Shown here in pieces: positions 37,715 through 47,474 of a stretch of DNA of 64,000 nucleotides. Position 1 is the first letter of the stretch. Every line of letters begins with the position of its first letter. Origin of the DNA: Leishmania donovani (Eukaryota; Euglenozoa; Kinetoplastea; Trypanosomatida; Trypanosomatidae); contig NC_018256.1 of the NCBI RefSeq assembly GCF_000227135.1, positions 3,969-67,968 on the forward strand. Reading direction: 5' to 3'. The notes beneath the pieces are model-generated. The model ran no database searches and was not told where the DNA came from. It saw only the letters and a list, made by a program, of their open reading frames with translations. A program made the translations under genes and the position numbers.

Positions 37715-40444
37715 CTACTCCGCCTGAGGCCGCTCCTTGACGACGCAAATACCCTCCAGCACCGTCCCAACAGGCACGTACTTGACGTCAGCGCATTCCA
37801 CCTTGTCTGTCGCGCTGAGAAGCACCGGCGTTTTTTGAGTTTGAAAGCCGGTGATGGTTTTCGGATTGCCCGGCAGGGCCACCGTGTCCACCGGCAGACC
37901 GACACGCACCAACACCGAGTCCACAGGCTCCATGTTCTCATTGACGGCCATCATCATGCGTGGGCTAATGGAAGGGGTAATGGCGTAGAACATGTAGTGG
38001 CATTCACCAAGCAGCGTGTTTGACAGATCCAGAGAGCTGTGGAGCAGGCTCAGCACACCCATCAGTGCCGTCATGTTCACCACATTGCTGTCATTCTGCA
38101 GGCAGGAGAGGGTAAGGTGGCCCTTACCCATCGCGCAGAAACCTTCGGCCAGGCGCACCGCAAAGGTTGCCCCGGCAAAAATGGGTTTCTGATAATAAGA
38201 GGAGAGGCTGTGCAGCTTCGTGGCGACGCGGGCGTTGTTGCTTCCAGCCGCGACGATGCCCATCGCCGTAATGGCGTTGGTGGCCGTCGGCAGGTCCGAG
38301 TCGTGGGCGAGTCGGTTCAGCGTCTCCACAACCGGCATGTTGGGGTTTCCAGCAGAGAGGAGGGCGTAGACCAGGGGCACTGCGCACCGCCCTGACATGG
38401 GATCCTTGCCTTTGCTAACGGTATCCGCCAGCAGCGAGTGAATGATGGCCCGCTTGGTCATCTCCATCCCGAGGTCCTCGCCGACCGCCACGAGACCGAT
38501 ACCGAGCACAGCCGCCGCCTTGTGATTCAGTGGCGCCGTCTTCTCCTCCTCCGGCTTCGCTGCTGCCTCCTCGCTCGCGTTGCCCTCCCTTGACTCGTCG
38601 TCGTTCTTCTCCTCGTCATTCTCCGGCGCCTCGTCGTTCTCAGCAATGACGTGGAAGAGGCTCTGGATGACGACGACGTTGCCCGTGGCTGCAAAGGCGC
38701 AGCTGCGCACCACGATCTCCGTGTAGCGCTGAATGGCCACCGGCAGCGCGCGTGTGGCGTCGAGAAGGGTGTCCGCGGCCTCCTGGCGACCCAGGAACAT
38801 GCAGCCGAGCGCCAGGATCAGATACCGCACATATGGCTCCTTCAGCTTGTTCTCCGGCACCTCCATTAGGCAGTTCATCATCGTCTCGGAGATGTCCTCA
38901 TCGGCAGAGGCCACGAACACGGTGGCGAGGGCGTAAGCCGCCATGCATTGCACCAAGAGTTTCTGCTCCGAGTCCGCCAGCAACGGGATGAGCAGCTCCT
39001 TGACGTCCTCCTTGCGCGTTCCGGCGTAGGCGTAGCCGAGGCCGAGAATCGCACCAATAGCCACCTCTGTCTCTCGCGCGTTGATCTGCTCCGAGAGCAG
39101 CCCTAGCGCGGGGTCAAAAGGATTCTTCACGCCACACATGACGATGCCAGAAGCGAGGCACGCGCCAGCCTTCACGTAGGTGCTCTCAGAATAGAAGTAC
39201 TTGTCGATCTGCTGCAGGCCCTCCGTGTGGTCCCACAGGTGCAGCAGGCCGAGGGCAGCCGTGGTGGAAATGATGCGGTCCTCGCGCTGATCGAAAAAGA
39301 AGGCTGGGGTGTCGGAGAGGAACTTGTCTGTGCCGTAGCCGCAGTTGGCCAGTCCACTCACAAACGCGCAGACCAAGTTGTTCTGCAGATCTTTCGGACC
39401 GCTCTTCTCATCCGGGGACATCTTGAACACCTCCTCCAGAGTCTTAGGCGCCATGGAGTCGAACTCCTGCGCCGTGTGGCGGTAGAGCTGCGAGAGACTC
39501 ATATTGCCATTCGCGTCTTGCAGCAGCTCGTCCTCCTCGCTATCCAGGTCAAGGAAGCATTTCTGCCTGGCACACAGCAGCGCCATCTGCAGACGCTCCG
39601 GCTTGCTTTTGCACTCGCTGAATAGTTCCGCAACGAGGTCGCGGTCGTTCAGCCTGAGGGCGGTGAGCGCGGCATCTGGGTAGGCTTGCATCTTCTTGTA
39701 GATGTCGTACACCGTGCGCAGCGCCTCACTGTCCGAGGGGCGAGTCAGGTACTTGCTGATTGCCGCGATATAGTTTGCAATGCGCTTGTAGTTCGACGCC
39801 TCGACAAGGGGCAAAATGCGCGTGACGCCGTCGATCTCCATCAGTAAGTCGATCGCCGTCGCTTCGTCTTGGTGTGCCAGCATGTAGGAGACGATCTGGT
39901 CCACGAAGCCGTTTAGGTGCTCGGTCGATTCCTTGCTGTTGGGCCGCTCGCGCCACTCCTCACCGATAGCGCCGGCGAGAAAGCGGAGGTACTCGTGGCC
40001 CCACTGCGCCAGGTCGTTCTTTGTGCCCTTCAGTTTATGCTCCAGTAGTGTGCGGCCGCCGTTGTTGGGCTCCAGCGTCATGGAGATGAAGGAGAGGAGG
40101 TCGTGCAGGCGGCGCGAAACAGATGGGTTCTGAGAGCTCTTGAGCGCCGCCTCCAGCTCCGGATACAAGGCGCGCACGTGCTTCAGTGGTGGTGGCACAG
40201 CCGCCAGACTGCCGCTGCTGCTCGTTCGAAGCAGATCCACCAGGCGCTCCACCGCGATCTTGGCGATGTCGACGTCGCTGTCTGCGGCGCGCGTCACAAG
40301 CAGCTCCACCTCCTCCTTGATGCGCATGTCCTCCTCACTCATCTTGTGTTCGTTCTCCTTCTTTTTCTTCTCATTGATGGTGGCATCCTTCTGCGGGTCC
40401 TTCGACGGCACATCGACCGCCACCTCCTCCCCCTTGGAGCCCAT
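37715..40444 (-). CDS. RPN1: 26S proteasome regulatory subunit RPN1
   Basis: A 909-residue non-ATPase subunit of the 19S base, which docks ubiquitin receptors and the deubiquitinase Ubp6. The N-terminus is highly charged (KDPQKDATINEKKKKENEHK). Helical repeats fill 50-400. The proteasome/cyclosome repeats lie at about 400-770, with GLLHLWDHTEGLQQIDKYFY, GASLASGIV-type turns, AIGAILGLGYAYAGTRKED and AVLGIGLVAVGEDLGMEM. An acidic insert (about 605-645) with many Glu, Asp and Asn residues splits the repeat region, as in other RPN1 proteins. The C-terminal part has TPVLLSATDKVECAD and a final strand region. The length matches yeast and human RPN1. ATG start at 40444. Confidence 0.96.
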   Translation of the reverse strand: MGSKGEEVAVDVPSKDPQKDATINEKKKKENEHKMSEEDMRIKEEVELLVTRAADSDVDIAKIAVERLVDLLRTSSSGSLAAVPPPLKHVRALYPELEAALKSSQNPSVSRRLHDLLSFISMTLEPNNGGRTLLEHKLKGTKNDLAQWGHEYLRFLAGAIGEEWRERPNSKESTEHLNGFVDQIVSYMLAHQDEATAIDLLMEIDGVTRILPLVEASNYKRIANYIAAISKYLTRPSDSEALRTVYDIYKKMQAYPDAALTALRLNDRDLVAELFSECKSKPERLQMALLCARQKCFLDLDSEEDELLQDANGNMSLSQLYRHTAQEFDSMAPKTLEEVFKMSPDEKSGPKDLQNNLVCAFVSGLANCGYGTDKFLSDTPAFFFDQREDRIISTTAALGLLHLWDHTEGLQQIDKYFYSESTYVKAGACLASGIVMCGVKNPFDPALGLLSEQINARETEVAIGAILGLGYAYAGTRKEDVKELLIPLLADSEQKLLVQCMAAYALATVFVASADEDISETMMNCLMEVPENKLKEPYVRYLILALGCMFLGRQEAADTLLDATRALPVAIQRYTEIVVRSCAFAATGNVVVIQSLFHVIAENDEAPENDEEKNDDESREGNASEEAAAKPEEEKTAPLNHKAAAVLGIGLVAVGEDLGMEMTKRAIIHSLLADTVSKGKDPMSGRCAVPLVYALLSAGNPNMPVVETLNRLAHDSDLPTATNAITAMGIVAAGSNNARVATKLHSLSSYYQKPIFAGATFAVRLAEGFCAMGKGHLTLSCLQNDSNVVNMTALMGVLSLLHSSLDLSNTLLGECHYMFYAITPSISPRMMMAVNENMEPVDSVLVRVGLPVDTVALPGNPKTITGFQTQKTPVLLSATDKVECADVKYVPVGTVLEGICVVKERPQAE

Positions 40445-41638
40445 GGCAGACGGATCTCTATGAAACGGGAGTGTGTCAGGTAGGGAGCTGCAGAGGTTGC
40501 GGTAGTCTATAAGAAGACAGTCACGCTCTCCTCGAAGCGGTGATGATGCGCCGGGATGCAGAACAGTTCGAGTGAGGGAGAGAGGCTGGGTGGATGTGCG
40601 CGAGAGATGAGTATGAGTAAAGGAGAGGCGTGATATGGAGTGAGCCGCAAATCACACATGCACGCCTGACCAGCCCCCACGTAGACAGCGCATACACAGC
40701 GACACACACACACACACACACACACGACAGGGCAAGCAACAGTTTGCGGAACGAGAGACAGACAGACAGACCGAGTGTGGCACGTGTAGGGGGGAAGCTG
40801 GCGGAGATTGGCAGTGTGAAGGGCTGCAACTATGAATCCTTCTACAACTGCACCATCACACACGTTAGGAATGGGCTCAACGAGGGGGGAGGAGCAGAAC
40901 AGAGCGGAGGAGACACGGAAAGAGGGTAGAAAGGCGAAGAGCATGCCTTAGCGTGAAGATCCTCGTGACCTTGTGGAGATGCGGCAGCGCAGGCGGAGGC
41001 ATCCACGGCGGTCATGACGGCATGCACAGAGAGAAAGGTCCACCGCGGGTGTGCGTACTCAGAGGAGGCGTTGGTATGCGCACTGCACCGGTGTTTGAGG
41101 TTTGGTTTGGTTTGTCGTGTCTTTTGACTGCGCTGCACTCGACTCGGCGTGCGCAACGCCAAAGCGCCTGCCGAGGTGGCGGGGGCGGGTGGTACACACG
41201 CGGGGCCCACCCCCCACCCGTGCGCGTGGGTCGCGTGGGAGAGGAGAAAAACGCATCGTCAAGGGAGTGCCACGGAGAGGGTTCGCACACACGCAGGACG
41301 GCACAACGCGCAAGGTCTGAAGAAGAGAAAGCGCCATGCAACGGCGCTGGCGCAGGGGAGAGGCAGGAGGAGGAGTGGGAAAGGCAGGACAGCGTACCTT
41401 CACTCAGTACATCGTAGGAGAAAAGAACAGAAGAGAGCGAAACAAAGGCATCAGCGCCCCGCACAAGACGGCGTGCAGACGCGCAAAGAAAAAAGGAGCA
41501 CACACGTGACAGAGTATGCAGAGGTGCGACACACATTTCTCACCGTCCCTCTGCACACAGCCGGCGGGCACACACACACACACACGCATCGCACCGCTAA
41601 CAGCGCCGCCGCCATCTCCACTCGAGCTCACCGTCCTC
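40445..41638. other. Intergenic region RPN1 / IQCH
   Basis: No gene seen. It contains a perfect (AC)12 run at 40702-40725 on + and a purine tract near 40565-40590 that would be the sense-strand polypyrimidine tract for RPN1. Confidence 0.5.
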
Positions 41639-44341
41639 TCACGTCAAGAATTGCGAGAGCTGCCGGACGAGGGAGGAAAAGTATACGCAGTTGCTGTCAG
41701 CCGAATGTTGACCTTGGGCGGGGAACTGCATGTTCAGGAGCGCCTGAAACTCCGTTATCTGCTGCACCACACGTTCCTCCTCAGAGCCGACTGACAGCAC
41801 ACCGAGGCAGTTGCACAGCAAGAGGTTGAGAAAGTGGAAGACGATCCCCGACTGACGGTTGCAATTGTACGTCAGCCCTCGGTTGCAGCAGAGGGAGAAG
41901 AAGGAGGAGTGTCGGATGGAGGAGATGTAGGGATTGTACAGTACGCCGCTGTACACGTACACGAGTGGTTTGCCGGTGTTCTGGTTCACGCAGGAGCCGC
42001 TCTTCTCGTCCCATACGCTGCCGCTAAAGACACGGGCGAGCGCATGCGCGGAGGCCTGCGTGGTGAGCCCAAAATCTACGTCCACACCCCACAGCCGCGT
42101 CTGAGGAGAGGAGGCGTTGCCCTCGGCATCGACTTCGGTGGTGACCACGAAGTCGACAGACAGGTAGCCCATAATGTGCTTGCGATACGCTGCCTGGCCC
42201 AGGCTGAGAGAAGCGCCGCGCACCGCCGTGTACGGCACACTGGAGCGGTACGGGAAGAGCGACCCCATCGAAGTGAGGGCTGGGGCCAGAAGCGGCTCCA
42301 CTACCGACTCTACCCGTACCTCCCCGGACGGGGCAACAAACATGTTTGCGGTGATGGAGGTGCAAAGGCCGGGCAGGACGGCCTCCACACACCCGCCCAC
42401 GGCGTCAAACATGGCTAGGTACGCCTCCCAGTTGGGGTAGCTGCTTGGGTGCACGAGCCGCATGCGCTTCGCTCCGTTCATCTCTAACTCGTGAAACACC
42501 GCCGCACGCAGCCCGGCAGAGGATGCAGCGTCGACGGAGCCAGACGCCGAGCCCTCATTCTGCAGAGAATTGAGGCGGTTCACGTCGAGGTATGCGTGGC
42601 CTTGGCTTCCAAACTCGTTCTCCAGCTTGACCAGCCATCGCTGCACTGCGCGGCGCCCAACGACGAGGCCTGCCAACGAGTGCAAGAGGTCCGCTCTAGA
42701 GCGCAGCTGTGCCGCGCCAGGAGGTGTCAGAATGTCCGCAGCCGCGAGCAATCGCCTGCAGCCGCTCTTGGAGCCGTAACCCTGCACCAGATGCGGCTCT
42801 GACGACAGCATTGGTACGTTCAGCTGCGTGGCCAACGTAAGCTCTTCTTCTCCGACGACGCCGGGTAAGATGTAGGCTGGCTTGCCGGTACACAAGGCAG
42901 AAAGCAGCTTTAAGAGACGCGGGGAGAGCAACACCATGCGAGTAAGACTCATCCCAGCAGGAAGACGCCGCACGTTCTCGGGCACCACGAACGTCAAGCG
43001 GCTGGCAACGTTCGACACGCCGTTCTCGGCAAGCAGACCCATGTAGTACTGTTGAATCTCCGTCTCCGGCTTCACCGGCACCACAAAGACAAGCTGCACA
43101 TGTGGGTCCGCTAACATGCTCAGCCGCGTTAATTGCCCCAGCTGCCTCGCCTCGTAGAAGGGCATCTTCTTTGCTTGGTACGTCGGATACGAGAGAGAGG
43201 GAAGGTGTACGATGATGCGGCGGCCCTCCTCAATGCGCGGCCACGCAGCCTTGAATTCCCTCATCGTCTCCTGCCACTGCGTCATGCGGGTTTCGCGTAT
43301 GGAGCGAATGGTGCGACGCGTCATGCGGTGTGCGCGGTACATGGCATACTGTCGCTGAATGGCAATAGCGGCGTGGGTGCCGATCAGCAGGTGGATGTAG
43401 GCAATGCGCTGCCGGTACATGCGCCACGTGGCCTGCACCTTTGTAGCCGCCACTTGGTGGCGCTTGGGGCCGTAGCGGTAGGGACGAGACGCATCCATGA
43501 GCAGCGGGAGCACCTCTTCGGCGTTGTTGATGCATTCCAGCGTCTCCGTCGCGGAGATTAAGTCGGGCGCCTGATAAGAGGCCAGCTGGGCGAGTCGCTT
43601 ACCATCCACATAGGCCAGCTCAACACCGTAGCTCCGCAGCATCTCCTCCAGTACCTCGATGAGGCCGTCTACCTCGCCCCAGCTGGACGCGTAGTGTCGC
43701 TTGAAGGAGGCAAACTCGGGCGTGTTGCGGAGCGCCTTTCCCTTGCGTATGATAAACTCGTGCATCGAATACCAGTCGAGCAGCTCGGTGTAGGTGCGCG
43801 TGTCCTCTCGCGCGGGACCAGTGGCATGGAGCGGGTTGGCTGCTGCTGCAGCCAATGATGTAGACGGGCCTGAAGCAGACTTCAACTGGGGGCTGGCTTT
43901 CGGAGCCGCCCCAGCATGCACGGCGGAACGCGGCAGACGTCTCTCCTGCGCCTGCGCCACATCCCAGTCCTGAAGCTCGTTCAGGCCCAGGGAGGGAGGG
44001 ATTTTAGCAAGTTCTTCCATGTCCAGCTTGTAGTCGTGGACCGCGTTGAAGCCAGAGTTCTCGGTCATGATTTGTGGGCGGCACTGTCGCTTGTCGGCTG
44101 CCCTGTGCAGCTGCATCCGATGCGACCGCATGGGCCCGTCCGTCGTGAGCAGTGGCTCTAGGTCCGTTTCCGGGCCGATAGCACCTCTCTCCAGCAGCTC
44201 TAGCAACCCCTTTGACTGTCCTCTTACACCCGGCATCCTGCGAGCCGCTCCGACGAGGGGCGCTCCGCCCCTCTTCGACAGGTTCGGCAGACGCGACGAT
44301 GACGGACTCACACGAGATGAAAACGTGCGTGGCGCCTCCAT
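41639..44341 (-). CDS. IQCH: IQ-motif protein, IQCH-like
   Basis: A 900-residue protein similar to IQ domain-containing protein H, known from cilia and sperm. A Ser/Arg-rich N-terminus (1-50) is followed by a linker and then one or two IQ motifs (about 283-335: KVQATWRMYRQRIAYI and AAIAIQRQYAMYRAHRM), which bind calmodulin or centrin-like light chains. The C-terminal 550 residues have the feel of an ATP-grasp-like fold, with LPGVVGEEELTLATQLNVPML, YGSKSGCRRLLAAADILTPPG and WLVKLENEFGSQGHAYLD in the right order for substrate and ATP-binding lobes. Activity is not known. In a flagellate a flagellar role is likely but inferred. ATG start at 44341. Confidence 0.82.
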   Translation of the reverse strand: MEAPRTFSSRVSPSSSRLPNLSKRGGAPLVGAARRMPGVRGQSKGLLELLERGAIGPETDLEPLLTTDGPMRSHRMQLHRAADKRQCRPQIMTENSGFNAVHDYKLDMEELAKIPPSLGLNELQDWDVAQAQERRLPRSAVHAGAAPKASPQLKSASGPSTSLAAAAANPLHATGPAREDTRTYTELLDWYSMHEFIIRKGKALRNTPEFASFKRHYASSWGEVDGLIEVLEEMLRSYGVELAYVDGKRLAQLASYQAPDLISATETLECINNAEEVLPLLMDASRPYRYGPKRHQVAATKVQATWRMYRQRIAYIHLLIGTHAAIAIQRQYAMYRAHRMTRRTIRSIRETRMTQWQETMREFKAAWPRIEEGRRIIVHLPSLSYPTYQAKKMPFYEARQLGQLTRLSMLADPHVQLVFVVPVKPETEIQQYYMGLLAENGVSNVASRLTFVVPENVRRLPAGMSLTRMVLLSPRLLKLLSALCTGKPAYILPGVVGEEELTLATQLNVPMLSSEPHLVQGYGSKSGCRRLLAAADILTPPGAAQLRSRADLLHSLAGLVVGRRAVQRWLVKLENEFGSQGHAYLDVNRLNSLQNEGSASGSVDAASSAGLRAAVFHELEMNGAKRMRLVHPSSYPNWEAYLAMFDAVGGCVEAVLPGLCTSITANMFVAPSGEVRVESVVEPLLAPALTSMGSLFPYRSSVPYTAVRGASLSLGQAAYRKHIMGYLSVDFVVTTEVDAEGNASSPQTRLWGVDVDFGLTTQASAHALARVFSGSVWDEKSGSCVNQNTGKPLVYVYSGVLYNPYISSIRHSSFFSLCCNRGLTYNCNRQSGIVFHFLNLLLCNCLGVLSVGSEEERVVQQITEFQALLNMQFPAQGQHSADSNCVYFSSLVRQLSQFLT

Positions 44342-45098
44342 CGCTGCCTTTGTCGGTGGAAGAAAACCAGAAGAATGTCAGCGAGCGCCGGGGGAAAACG
44401 AGGAGGTGATTCGACGCGCCAGCGCCACTCCCAACTGCGAAAACAAAGAAACGCCCTTTTTGGTAGAGCTCCTGCTGTTGGAGCGGCTTAAGCAGCTACA
44501 CGGGTGCACATGTGCCAGCACACACGCACACACACACACACGTGGCCACAGCAACGCAGAAGCAGAAAAGAAGAGGGAAGAAGAGTGTGTGGTGATATAC
44601 GTGAAACAGAGTACCAACAGAGATAAAGAGCGAGGCATAGGTCGATGCACGGCGTGGCGTGGAATGCATCGTATTTCCCTTCTCAACCGTCGTACCGGGA
44701 GGGAGGATGGGAGCAGGGGCAAAATGGCTCAGACCAAGAGTGAGGGGACGCGGTGCGCAGTAACACCAATGCTGGGCACGTAGGCCACAGTGAGGGTTGG
44801 GCTGCCGGGAGAGGAGAGAGGGTAAGTTGACGATTCTCACCTCCTCCTCTCTGTCCGTCCTTCTCGTGTATGCAAGTATCCTTGGGCTGTGGCGATTGTG
44901 TCGTTGGAGGGGGAGGCCATTTTATGGCATGCCTTACACACGGGCCTGGGAGAGCGCCCCAGACAACAACCAAAAAAGACGCCGGGACAGACACAGAGGC
45001 AGCGCGCAACACGCCATGCAATCCGCGGCGTTGGGCGGAGCAACCCGACCTCTTCACCTTCTACGCTACGCTCACCGAGACGTGCAATCGCGGCACAC
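44342..45098. other. Intergenic region IQCH / RPB3
   Basis: No gene seen. A CA-rich run occurs at 44520-44542. The stretch near 45000-45098 is RPB3 3' UTR. Confidence 0.5.
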
Positions 45099-46112
45099 TT
45101 ATTGCATGGTGAAATCAAGGTTGTCCTCCTCCGCGCCCTTCCGCACGGCATCCGCGTTTGGCACGACCGGGGCGGTCGTGGACTGGCCAATCGTGCGGGT
45201 CTTTACACCGTCCGCGTTCGGGTCCTTCATGAGGCCCTCACTCACCCGTTGCAGTTTCCTGCGCACCACCGTCACGGCATCGTACACAATCTGCAGCACC
45301 GGTAGCACCCCGGTCGACTCCACTGTGAAGGTGAAGTCGAAGTAGCCCATCTTGTTCTTCTTCTGCCGCACAAACACGAGCGGCTCGGGAAGCCTGTCGA
45401 ACGGGGGCTCCTGCGACGTGCACTCGCGGCAGAAGATGCAGGCGTCCTCGTCTTGCACCTCCACCTGGCCAGTGCGCTCGACAAACCGAAAGACGTTCCG
45501 CGGGCAGCGGGCCACCCACTCACGCGCTTTCGCCTTCCCGAGGGTCTGGAACCCGTTGGGGTTGAGAATGATCTCAGGAGCGTAGCGCATCGCCACCGTC
45601 GCCACTGGCATAAACTTGGCGTGCGTCTTGGCAATGTTCTTACGAATTACGACATGCAGATCCAGCACCTGGCTGCGTCCCAGCGTCACAAGCCAAATGC
45701 CATGCTCCTCCGCACTCACCGGGTACACCTCGGCGTCATCGATCTGCAGAGAATCGCCAATGAACACCTGCTTGCTATGCTGGTTCGGCGGGCACTGCAC
45801 CTTCAGCGAACCAGTAATCTGGCAGTCTGGGCACCCGCTCCCGCCACAGCCACAATCTTGCGGAAAGTTTAAGCGCTTCGCCTTCTCGGAGAAGAGCGGC
45901 ACAAGGCCAAGCCGGTGAGCGATCATTTCATCCGGCAGCACCGACGTGTTCTGGCGGATCGTCACATACTCAATGGCGAGCGTCGGAATCTCCGCCAGCA
46001 TGACACGTCGCAGCGCGTTGGCAAAAGAGCTGTCCACCTCGCTGAGCTGAAACGTGAGAGTCTCGCCCGCGGCGTGCTCGTTCTTCACGCACTCGACAAT
46101 CTCCAGCTTCAT
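45099..46112 (-). CDS. RPB3: RNA polymerase II subunit RPB3
   Basis: A 337-residue alpha-like subunit that pairs with RPB11 to start polymerase assembly. The alpha-motif is seen in SSFANALRRVMLAEIPTLAIE (key residues FANALRR, LAEIPTLAIE). HRLGLVPL follows. A cysteine cluster CGCGGSGCPDC (about 85-95) matches the zinc site of RPB3/AC40, and CIFCREC (about 210-216) is a second Cys cluster. Absence of the AC40-specific features and the sequence LEIVECVKNEHAAG favour RPB3. The ATG at 46112 (MKLEIV) is used. The frame to 46136 adds residues only through a non-ATG start. A C-terminal tail of about 45 residues after the last helix is charged and probably disordered. Confidence 0.92.
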   Translation of the reverse strand: MKLEIVECVKNEHAAGETLTFQLSEVDSSFANALRRVMLAEIPTLAIEYVTIRQNTSVLPDEMIAHRLGLVPLFSEKAKRLNFPQDCGCGGSGCPDCQITGSLKVQCPPNQHSKQVFIGDSLQIDDAEVYPVSAEEHGIWLVTLGRSQVLDLHVVIRKNIAKTHAKFMPVATVAMRYAPEIILNPNGFQTLGKAKAREWVARCPRNVFRFVERTGQVEVQDEDACIFCRECTSQEPPFDRLPEPLVFVRQKKNKMGYFDFTFTVESTGVLPVLQIVYDAVTVVRRKLQRVSEGLMKDPNADGVKTRTIGQSTTAPVVPNADAVRKGAEEDNLDFTMQ

Positions 46113-47474
46113 GGCCTCGATCGCAGATGCACACAAGCGAAAGCGAAGAAAGCCACGGCGTACGCGCGGTTGGCGTTCGCGCCTCCTTTCCCTTCTTCGG
46201 CAGCGCGTCGCACCTGCTGAGTGTGCCGGCTGACCGCTGGTCGCGTCTCCCCTGCAGCCTCACTCGGTCGACGTCACGCGAAGAGAGAAGCAACAGAGCG
46301 ACAGCCTCTAGATAGCACCGGCACGGCAGTCTCCGATAGGGTGTGCCACACCTGTCCTACACGCTTGTTTAGGCGAGCGCCACGCACGTACTCGAGACAG
46401 GGCCTTGCCTGCACAGCCGGAAGGCAGCAGCAGCGTGCAGCGAGCGCTTCGAGGAAGAGGAGAAAGGGTGGCAGGTCGGAGATGCGGCTGTTGCGAGTGA
46501 GCAGAGAACTTGCAAGAAGAGTACAAGCAGCCTTCACGCGGAAAAAAAAAAAACACGCGAACAGCGAGGGAGATGCAGGTGCGCACACGCAGAGTGCGAC
46601 AGCGTCCGTGGACGTCTGTCCCCGTATCAGCGCTCGCAGTGGACGTTGGCCGCCGCTGGGCGTCTCTTTCCTTTTTGCTGAATTCCACTTCTCCTGTAAT
46701 TTCTCGTGACGCCGCCACGGAGAGCAGCAAACGTGCGCAACAACATCGTTGAGAGTGCCACGGGACGAAATAGAGTCAGTGAAGACGTCCATACGCGTGA
46801 GCGGTGATGCAGCATACAAAATAGAGAGAGAGAGAGAGACAAGATCCAGTGAGTGAAGGTGACCGTGGGAAAAGACGATCCCCAGCGATGCTCCTGGCAC
46901 GCGTGAAGGAGGCAGAAGCGAGCTACCCTTGCGTGACGAGTGAGCAGAGGGGAAGGTCTTTAAGAGGGCCACTCAGCAACAGGCAAGCCTCCCAACCGCT
47001 CCAGAGAAGATATGCTCGTCCCGCGAAGCAGGAGCCGCTGAAAGAACTGTGAGCAGAGGCACTGGAACGCGCGCGCGCAGACGCAGAGTTTTTCCCTTCA
47101 CTTTTGCAAGTGTACGACGGACAGTCAGCATCCGCGGCGTACGCGGCAGCCGTCGCTTCGCTTCGAGTTGGCTTCTTTTTTTTTCTGCTTCGTTGTCCTT
47201 GAGCTTCGAGACATGCGCCTCGCAAACGCGAAATGGAACGGAGAGGAGAGAGAAAGGTTGGGGGAGAAGCGATGATATCAGGATACATAAACCACACACA
47301 CACACACACACCATACACTCAGGCACACAGGCCTTGTAGACACAGATGGAGAGACACACATATGCAGGCACTGCTCGGCTAGAGTTCTATGACACGGGGT
47401 ACCGGAGGGATCCAAAGAGAGGGAGAGAGACGCACACGCGACGGCGCAGCACACAGTTGCCGCTACGCACCGTC
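46113..47474. other. Intergenic region RPB3 / IFT70
   Basis: No gene seen in 1.36 kb. A + strand GA run at 46821-46840 and a purine block at 46448-46475 are sense-strand polypyrimidine candidates for RPB3. A CA microsatellite lies at 47293-47310. Confidence 0.5.

Noticed and set aside
41149..41829. + strand open frame of 226 codons upstream of RPN1 and over the IQCH 3' end
   Set aside because: Opposite to transcription, low-complexity, rich in Arg, Thr and His from CA-rich DNA, and partly antisense to IQCH.
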